Shown: positions 57,591 to 64,000 of the stretch, piece by piece
Position numbering within the stretch: the stretch's first letter is position 1
Layout of the letters: every line of letters begins with the position of its first letter
Translations under genes and position numbers: made by a program
NCBI GenBank assembly: GCA_016508695.1
Contig: VNKQ01000004.1
Location: 1,736,001-1,800,000, forward strand
DNA from: Hyphodiscus hymeniophilus
Taxonomy: Eukaryota; Ascomycota; Leotiomycetes; Helotiales; Hyphodiscaceae
DNA length: 64,000 bases
Reading direction: 5' to 3'
The notes under the pieces: model-generated
Database searches by the model: none
What the model saw: the letters and a program-made list of their open reading frames with translations, nothing else
Told to the model about the DNA's origin: nothing

Positions 57591-58652
57591 GTATCGTGTT
57601 TTGAAGAGTGGGGTGGTCTGGATCGCTTGGCAGGATCTGAGCGATTGAAATCAATGGACACCGCGGCTCCGACTCCAAAATTGCTTAAAACTCCTGAAAG
57701 ATTATGATCGAGTATTATATACGCATAACTAATGAATTAAAGGCTACGATAGAATCGGCGCTTCTTTTAGTTAAATCTTTGGTCGTGGTTTCAATTCCAA
57801 ATGCGCCAAGACTCTAGCGATTAGATTGGTTGACTACAACTCGAGTCGTTCTCAAGCTTTGAGCGACTGAAAGCACCCGTTGACTAAGAATAGGACATAT
57901 AGATGCTGAAATGAAGCTATTTGTACATCCTGCTTATCCTATTCATGACGTGTGTAAATAAGTCCCTCGGTGCCCATTTCTAACCAATTTACCCCGTCTC
58001 ATCCGGCCCAACCAAGTCCTTCTTAATGGCCTCGTTCAAATTTTTCAAACTCTGAGAAAATATTGGGGCACGACAAGTTGAGGTTAACGAGGCTTGATTG
58101 TTTGAAATGCAGAGTGCTGGGCTAAGTATAGAAGCCTGGTATTATCGCTCCTTCCTTAAGGTAGCTTACGAGCTAAAATTCTATATTTCAGGTGCTGCTC
58201 CTAACCCTATAACGTTTTGAGTTCTTCTCTACTTCCGCGAGTCCAATACACGTCTATTATTGGATAAAGCCGAAAGGTAATAGTAATAGGGCATTTATCA
58301 CGTCGATTTGGGCATGTAGGATTTAGAAACCTAACTTCTTGTATTATACAAATCAAGACAGACTATACTTCTTTTCGTCCGAAACTCCCCTTTAAACACT
58401 ATTTCTTTTTAGCAACCAAGTAAGTCTTTAAGCGGTTTATATTATTGTCCTTAACATAGAATAATAACGTGGCTTAAGTAGATAAATAACTTTAAATAAA
58501 ACAAAATGAAAAGAGACTTTGACAACGAATATAAAGCCAAGAATTACCTACTCTAAGAATTAATGGTTAAGCCAAGACAACAAGAAAAAGACCTACCAGA
58601 GCTCGAGGTCACACTCGTGACTGTACCAGTAGGCTTCATCGCAACGGCAGCC

Positions 58653-58692
58653 TGCTTTCATGGATGCTTTCATGGATGCTTTTACGGATGCT
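58653..58692. repeat. Tandem repeat, 12 bp x 3.3
   Basis: Units tgctttcatgga, tgctttcatgga, tgcttttacgga and a partial tgct. Confidence 0.85.
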
Positions 58693-59464
58693 CCTCAGTC
58701 AGGACGCTGTGCCTGGGAATCAGAATAATTCGTGCAGAAATGGTGGACTATGGTGTTACAAACGACACGCAGTGGTGACATCAGGTCTGTTGAACTCACT
58801 CCCTTTCCTCGAAAGTCTGTTCGAAGAACACCGGTGTCCGCACGAGCCATCTAATACACCACCCGCACAGATCTTACAAACGTGAACATTCCCGGTAGCT
58901 TCCGTATTCCAGCAGTGTCGGGTATGGTTGTTGCAATCCACCTTAACCATAAAAGCTCTAAAGAATTGATAATCGACCGATCCAGCAGAGGTTGATCGTG
59001 AGCGTTGGAATACGGGCAAACTCCAGAACAGGCACAAGGCGGGTTATATATGAAGCTCGCACCTGTATCTCGTATGCGCATACTTTCATTTCGAGTTGGA
59101 GGAAGGTCTAGTGATCATTTGGATAATGATACCTCGATATCACTATAACAAAGTCAGAAACACTCCAGTCGCCTACAATCTTTTTCTTCAAGCTGGTGAG
59201 GTCGATTGACTCCTATGTTTGTGTACTAAGAGGAGGCGGAGTTAGTTTTGGAAGGTGGAAAGGAGAGAAGACAGCAGCGATCCAGGAAGTGATGAAGTAG
59301 CATGGCCATGCTATCAAGCTCCTCGCGTCAATCTTCTCCTTTCGTTGTCTGCCTGTGGCAAAGATACGCTCACTTCTAAACTACCGAATGGTCATATTGC
59401 GAGATGAATTGCGATATTACACGCAAACAATTAATCCCCCGTATGCACGCAATGCTCTGGTCGG

Positions 59465-59469
59465 TACGA

Positions 59470-59507
<38 letters not shown>

Positions 59508-59510
59508 ACG
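59465..59510. repeat. Minisatellite, TACGAGA x 6.6
   Basis: Six perfect 7-bp TACGAGA units and a partial seventh. The perfect periodicity suggests recent slippage, so the copy number may vary between strains. Confidence 0.95.
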
Positions 59511-60136
59511 CAGCTCGTCCAAGTGAAGTTGCTCGATTATTGCCCAATGAGGTAACGCCAGCGTTGAGTTGGTCGGTTCTTTAGGGGAGCACAGCCTCTT
59601 AGATCCAACGCCAGGCGTTGATTGGGTTGACAACAACAAATACGCTGTGAGCTCCAAATGCGACACAGCGTTCTCTCAGGCATCTACAGCGCACCGAGTG
59701 CTTACCTCCAACCTAAGCTCTTTGCTTTGTTCCAATCATCGTCAAGCGCTCCACTTGAAGCTTGATTGACTGGCGTATTATTTTTGACAGCTGCGAGTGC
59801 AGCAAACAATTCCTACTGCGGATGTTACTCGGCTTCTAGGAATGTGTCAAGTTTGGCTTCGTACGCGTAGTACGCGAAACAGCGCCTCAACGCTGTGAAG
59901 ATCTTTCAGAACGAAGGCAATTCCGAATACGTCGGAAAGCTTTAGACAGTTCAAGTAGTAGTCTGTTCAATGTATATATATTATCCTGCTTGGCAGCCAC
60001 AAGTCAAATCTTCATCACACATAATCATCATTCCAATCAATATTCCATAAACCATCATCTTCTTTCGAATATCAGAGTCTCAGTCATCACAGACTTTCTA
60101 AAATTGCTACATTCAATAGCTCATAGACTAGCTACC

Positions 60137-60724
60137 ATGGGAATCATCAAGACAGCCATAATGTCAGGCGTTGGCGTCTACGGGATCAAGCAACTTGTGA
60201 AAGCACAAGATAAGCGTCACTCAAACCCCGACCCCAATACGCGCGACTACAACAACTATCCCCCTCAAGGCCCTCAAGGAGCTGGCTACTGGGGACCTCC
60301 CGGCCCACCTCCCCGTGGTGGACCTCGTCAAGCATCCCCCCGCGAAGATGCCTACTATGGCGAGTATCCCGACCAGCAACAACAGCAACAGCGACAGTGG
60401 TATCCCGCACAGGGGCCAGGCGAAGGTCAATACGCACGAGGATACTCCGGCGATTACGAGGACGAGAATAACGCTACTCGAGATGGCGAGTTCGTGTACC
60501 AAACCCGGGACAGACAGTGCAACAACCCGCCTCCATATGGCGTACAACCACAGGGCTATCAGCAGCAGGGCTATTATGAGCCGAAACGGTCAAACACATC
60601 CGCGGGCGCTGCGGGTCTCTTGGGAACTGCGATGGAGTTGGTGGGGAATCAACAGAACGGGGATGGGAAGAAGCGAAGGAAGGGCAAAGGAGGTGACATG
60701 ATGAGCGAGTTTTTGAGCAAATAG
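60137..60724 (+). CDS. Small Pro/Gln/Gly-rich protein, unknown function
   Basis: The ATG at 60137 (context accATGG) gives 195 residues; the frame is open further upstream but lacks a better start. The N terminus is a short hydrophobic stretch (MGIIKTAIMSGVGVYGIKQL), perhaps a membrane-associated helix. It is followed by a disordered Pro/Gly/Gln/Tyr-rich region with QQQQQQ and a lysine-rich tail KKRRKGKGGDMMSEFL. A G at position 2 with no following Ser/Thr does not make a strong myristoylation case. The style resembles the Gln/Pro-rich protein at 43.3-44.1 kb, but the sequences are not clearly homologous. Confidence 0.65.
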   Translation: MGIIKTAIMSGVGVYGIKQLVKAQDKRHSNPDPNTRDYNNYPPQGPQGAGYWGPPGPPPRGGPRQASPREDAYYGEYPDQQQQQQRQWYPAQGPGEGQYARGYSGDYEDENNATRDGEFVYQTRDRQCNNPPPYGVQPQGYQQQGYYEPKRSNTSAGAAGLLGTAMELVGNQQNGDGKKRRKGKGGDMMSEFLSK

Positions 60725-60844
60725 ATCCGCTGTGCTAGAGGTGATCGATCCCGAGACTAGATTTGTGGACGTTGGTACTTGGATACTGTCCTTGACATCA
60801 TGGGTTGGGGTTTCTTTAGAAACCTGGCTTGTTGGTATTGTACT

Positions 60845-60880
60845 CATTTGCATTTGCATTTGCATTTGCATTTTCATTTT
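60845..60880. repeat. CATTTG/CATTTT hexamer array
   Basis: Four CATTTG units followed by two CATTTT units. Confidence 0.85.
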
Positions 60881-61354
60881 CATCTCAATTTCAAGAATTT
60901 TGCCTAAATGCATGTTTCTACTATCCAAATTTCGATCTTGTGCCGCTGTTTAGGACATCATCAATTGCTTGATCGCATAATGAGTTACCAAAATGTGATT
61001 TCTAGCATTTACAAGTGTCCAGAGTTAACTTGTACCCAGTTGGAAAGTATGAAGGGCCTAGAGTTTCAGGAGTAAGATACCTGTAGCCATGGTTGATTGA
61101 TGCCTGAACCTGCTATCGCCAAACTTACCGTATCTGTAGCAATCGCAAGCCCAGAAACCTGGAGCTCCCAGCTTAAGTGATGAAGCGAATGCTATCCACG
61201 AATCTGCAACTTCGCGCAGCGCACAAGCAGTGTGTGTAGAAGATCAAAATATCAAAATATCGAAAGCTTCTCGGAGATCTCGCATGTATGATCTCAAACA
61301 TGCTGTGAGATTGAAAGCAAATTTCAAAGTGGTTGGTAATGCCAGGGCATGGCA

Positions 61355-61380
61355 ATGATGGCATGATGGCATGATGGCAT
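61355..61380. repeat. ATGATGGC tandem repeat, about 3 copies
   Basis: Three consecutive ATGATGGC units ending in at. Confidence 0.75.
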
Positions 61381-61662
61381 CCCCGCCAGAGTGCTTCAAA
61401 ATCGGCGATTTTGCAAATTTTGGAGTTGAGCCTATTTCTAAACCAGCAATACTTAAAAATGGGCTATCGAGCGCTATATTATGATAACAAAATTTCTTGG
61501 GTCCTGTCAAACGTCTATATTTGTAATGCTATCTAGTATCTCCTCTTCCAACTCCCGCGGCCCGCCAAAGCAGTGTGTTGTACAGTACAACCTGAACCCA
61601 TCGAAAGTCTCGCTAATCCTTATATGTTCTCTATTTCATGTATGTAGCCGACATCTCGACCT

Positions 61663-62765
61663 CTACGCTCCCTCATATCGAGCTCCAGTATATGGTTGCG
61701 GTGGATATGATGGTGCGTATGGTTGTGGCGGGAACTGCTGCAACGCCACCCTATCATCAGAAGCAACTCGAGAATGGGACCCCTTCAAGTCTTCCTGCAG
61801 AATCTTTCCCGGATGCCAGATATTCATAATGATCAGGGCAAAGAACATTGGTGCTGCATCGAAGACGTACACGAAGTATTCGTGGTGATTGATGTAGACG
61901 TTCAAGGTCGAGCCTTGGGAGGAGGAAAATTCGACAATGCGGAAGATGATTCGGTACTGGATGTGGAGTGAGCTCATGTCTGTGGGAATGGAGGAAGACA
62001 GAACTCAGACTTACGGTGATGAGACACAATGAAAAGCGTAAGACATGAAGCAGTGTTCTTGCGCCTCGCTTGGAGGAATCCGTCCCACAGTATCGCAACT
62101 TCTTCTGAAACGCAATAGTAAGGCACAAGAAGCAAACAATGAGCGCTTGTTGAAACACCACGCCGCCAGTGTAGACATGCAGACCAAGATTGGCTGTTTT
62201 GACGGTTTTGCTTAGCGACAAGACACCACCTCCAAGCTGCACGATGAAGGATCTGGTTTGTTTATTAGCCAGAAGCCCCTCAGAATACACAAGCTCGGGA
62301 ACTCACATGATATCAAAACACACAAATATAACACCCATCTTGGACCCTCTGATACCTCCAATTTTAGTATCAGATCCTAGGAAGAACGTTACCATGCGTC
62401 CCAGCAGCATATAGTCGAAGGCGTTGATCAAAAGCGGTGAGATAATGAGCAACAGAAACGAAGCGTCGTAGACGCCTTTGGATGTCGGTTTATGCGTTGA
62501 AACAACCCGAGACGCAAATGAGAGTGTTTCCCATAATCCCCCATAATGATGACCCAACAGAATGCTTTGCGGTATTTGATGGCTTGAAATATGTGGAATA
62601 AGGTTGAGCAGCCGAAGAGAATGAAGAATATAATCGCTGCGGGGATGGAAGGGCAATAATTCCAGACATTCGATGGATCGTCAACGGCTAGACAAATCAT
62701 AAGTCACAAGAGCTTAATGATAGAATAGTTGGTCATAACTCACGAAGACATTGTTCGTAGCCCAT
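61663..62765 (-). CDS. RTA1-like multi-pass membrane protein; one-base frame break
   Basis: Exons on the minus strand are 62765-62744, 62687-62307, 62252-62015 and 61956-61663, with introns of 56, 54 and 58 bp. The product would be about 311 residues: MGYEQCL, then PSIPAAIIFFILFG, YRKAFCWVIIMG, GLWETLSFASRVVSTH, AFDYMLLGRM, GVIFVCFDI, FIVQLGGGVLS and YRIIFRIVEFSS. This is the RTA1/lipid-translocating-exporter family of seven-helix proteins linked to drug and sterol stress. In exon 2 the coding strand has five Gs at 62543-62539, and the frame shifts there by one. Six Gs would join IIMG to GLWETLS. The rest is intact, so sequence error is the simpler reading. The last intron uses acceptor catccag. 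Confidence 0.82.
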
Positions 62766-64000
62766 CTTGGAAGAAATGGCAAAGGCAAATGGGATGAGAA
62801 ATAGATTGGAGGAGGTGTCAAGTCGTATAAAGTGAGCTGGAAGATCAGATGTTGAATGGTATCACAGGAGTTCAATCGTATATAAACTATTGATCTGGAA
62901 CGTCATTGAGTTTCTTTTCGACCTCCTTGAAGTGCTGCGCAATCGCTGTCAGCCAGGATGGAAATCATGTGGGGCGCAACGACGAGCATCATTTCAGTAT
63001 TGACTCTATCGAGGAACACAGAACTACTCGCAGACCCGAAGCTGAGTCGCAAAACCGCTGTAGAGTCCCCATTGAAGAAGCTGACCAATGTCTTCCTTCG
63101 AGCTCAGCTTCTGAAGTGTTCATAAGGCCTAATAAGGCCACGACCGGCCGGCCGGCTCGTACTGTGGGGAGTGTTTCATTTGATTGATGCACGCAAAGCG
63201 TTTCGCGGAGGTTTACTCGAGTACCACTCCCACTCAAATGTAGTAGTCGTTGAGCAGCTTGACGCGTCCTCGGACAGAAGTGGTGGGTAGGGTAGTTTGC
63301 TCGAGGCTCAGCCTCCTTACTTACCCGAAGCCTAGTAAGGAAACCACAACGTTGAACCGCACATCCAAAACAAGCATACTCTTAAGCGACGACATACAAA
63401 CGTCATTGGTCCAATGCTAATTCCTAGCAGAAGGGAGGTGGAACAGGTACTCCTTTCTGTCATCGTAGGGCTGAATTGCCGGCCCGGCTATTTAGTTACC
63501 AAGACCCGCTTAAGTAAAAGGGGCTACGAGCTGCTCGGTCGGCAGTGGTGTACTAGCCAGCACCAGCTCGCCAAGCCCTCCATTTTCTGTCACTGTCAGG
63601 CCCCCTACATCTGTAGTGGAGCTGTGGTGGGCTGTAACGGCGTGGCGCATGGGATGGTAGACATTGTATGGTATGTACTTGTACTGCCGAAACCAAACCA
63701 GGTCATCCCAGATTGCGAATTGTTAGGGAATGCTCCCTTACCATACTATACTGTACCTCGCTTAGCCCACTAGCGTTCCTACATAGGGAATATATGTAGC
63801 TTCCCTATACTTAGCTTCTTAATTATACTTAATTACTATACCAAATAAAACGTTGTCTCACAAATAGTAGTAATACTATTAGAGCTTTTATTTCTATTAG
63901 CCTAGGCACTAAAAAGCAAAGAACTAGATCTTAGACCGATTACTAGAAGACCTCCCTATAAACAATTCCGCTAGAATTAATAATCTCATTTTGTAGGCTA
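62766..64000. other. Right-end region, no gene seen; AT-rich edge
   Basis: The first few hundred bases are the presumed promoter of the RTA1-like gene. Nothing coding is supported beyond it. From about 63780 to the window edge the sequence is AT-rich with many TA steps and stops, like a decayed repeat that continues outside the window. Confidence 0.4.

Larger units (their letters stand above)
57591..60136. other. Gene-free 2.5 kb with AT-rich tract and minisatellites
   Basis: No gene is supported. 57.7-58.55 kb is AT-rich with many stops in all frames. It contains a segment around 58260-58480 that may be decayed retroelement coding sequence, but the match is too weak to name. Two tandem arrays (58653-58692 and 59465-59510) follow. 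The right end is the promoter of the next gene. Confidence 0.45.
60725..61662. other. Intergenic with short tandem repeats
   Basis: No gene is seen between the two convergent genes. Two short arrays lie here: CATTTG at 60845-60880 and ATGATGGC at 61355-61380. Confidence 0.4.

Noticed and set aside
58260..58480. Possible remnant of a LINE-type retroelement
   Set aside because: Only scattered residues looked familiar and stops occur in all frames; it needs a database search.
1..64000. CRISPR arrays, rRNA or tRNA genes
   Set aside because: I saw no regularly spaced repeats with unique spacers, no rRNA-like stretch and no convincing tRNA fold by eye; a tRNA scan would be decisive.

Overview
This is a stretch of nuclear DNA from a filamentous ascomycete. 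Genes carry short introns (44-123 bp) with GT...AG ends and CTAAC/CTGAC-like branch sites. The gene set is typically fungal: two Zn2Cys6 regulators, a GH7 cellobiohydrolase with a C-terminal CBM1, an RTA1-like membrane protein, a naphthol reductase of DHN-melanin type and a Cdc11/Nud1-type septation scaffold. A 2EXR-type domain, protein resemblances from memory, and plant-wall and glycan enzymes suggest a leotiomycete (Helotiales-like). That placement is inference.

Layout. 0.35-5 kb: a CCCH-like/2EXR protein and a serine-less alpha/beta-hydrolase. 6.5-6.8 kb: a 362-bp MITE-like element with perfect 41-bp inverted ends and an 8-bp target duplication. 8-15.8 kb: a DXD glycosyltransferase, a GH13 alpha-amylase without a visible signal peptide, a histidine phosphatase and a dehalogenase/epoxide-hydrolase-like enzyme. 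16.7-18.4 kb: cellobiohydrolase. 18.4-23 kb: a gene-poor block with no gene I can defend. 23-32.2 kb: a cytochrome P450, a membrane protein with a methyltransferase-like motif and the Cdc11-like scaffold. 33.6-46 kb: a large disordered protein, a Zn2Cys6 regulator, the naphthol reductase, a PQ-rich RGG-type protein and small ORFs. 46.7-57.6 kb: four co-directional genes (secreted M24 peptidase-like protein, secreted metallophosphatase, membrane-anchored GH92 alpha-mannosidase, Zn2Cys6 regulator). 57.6-64 kb: AT-rich and minisatellite DNA, a small PQ-rich protein and an RTA1-like membrane protein.

Several genes face outwards. Cellobiohydrolase attacks cellulose, the amylase attacks starch-like glucan, the GH92 enzyme trims alpha-mannan or N-glycans, and the peptidase-like and phosphatase-like proteins have secretion signals. 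The reductase belongs to DHN-melanin synthesis, but no polyketide synthase or scytalone dehydratase lies nearby.

Three otherwise intact genes (25.1, 31.3 and 62.5 kb) are each one base short at a C/G homopolymer. Shared small assembly errors explain this better than three independent pseudogenes. I did not find a convincing new multi-gene system. The best leads are the inverted-repeat element with its telomere-like core, the serine-less hydrolase, the leaderless amylase and the paired GGCTAAA sites upstream of the cellobiohydrolase.
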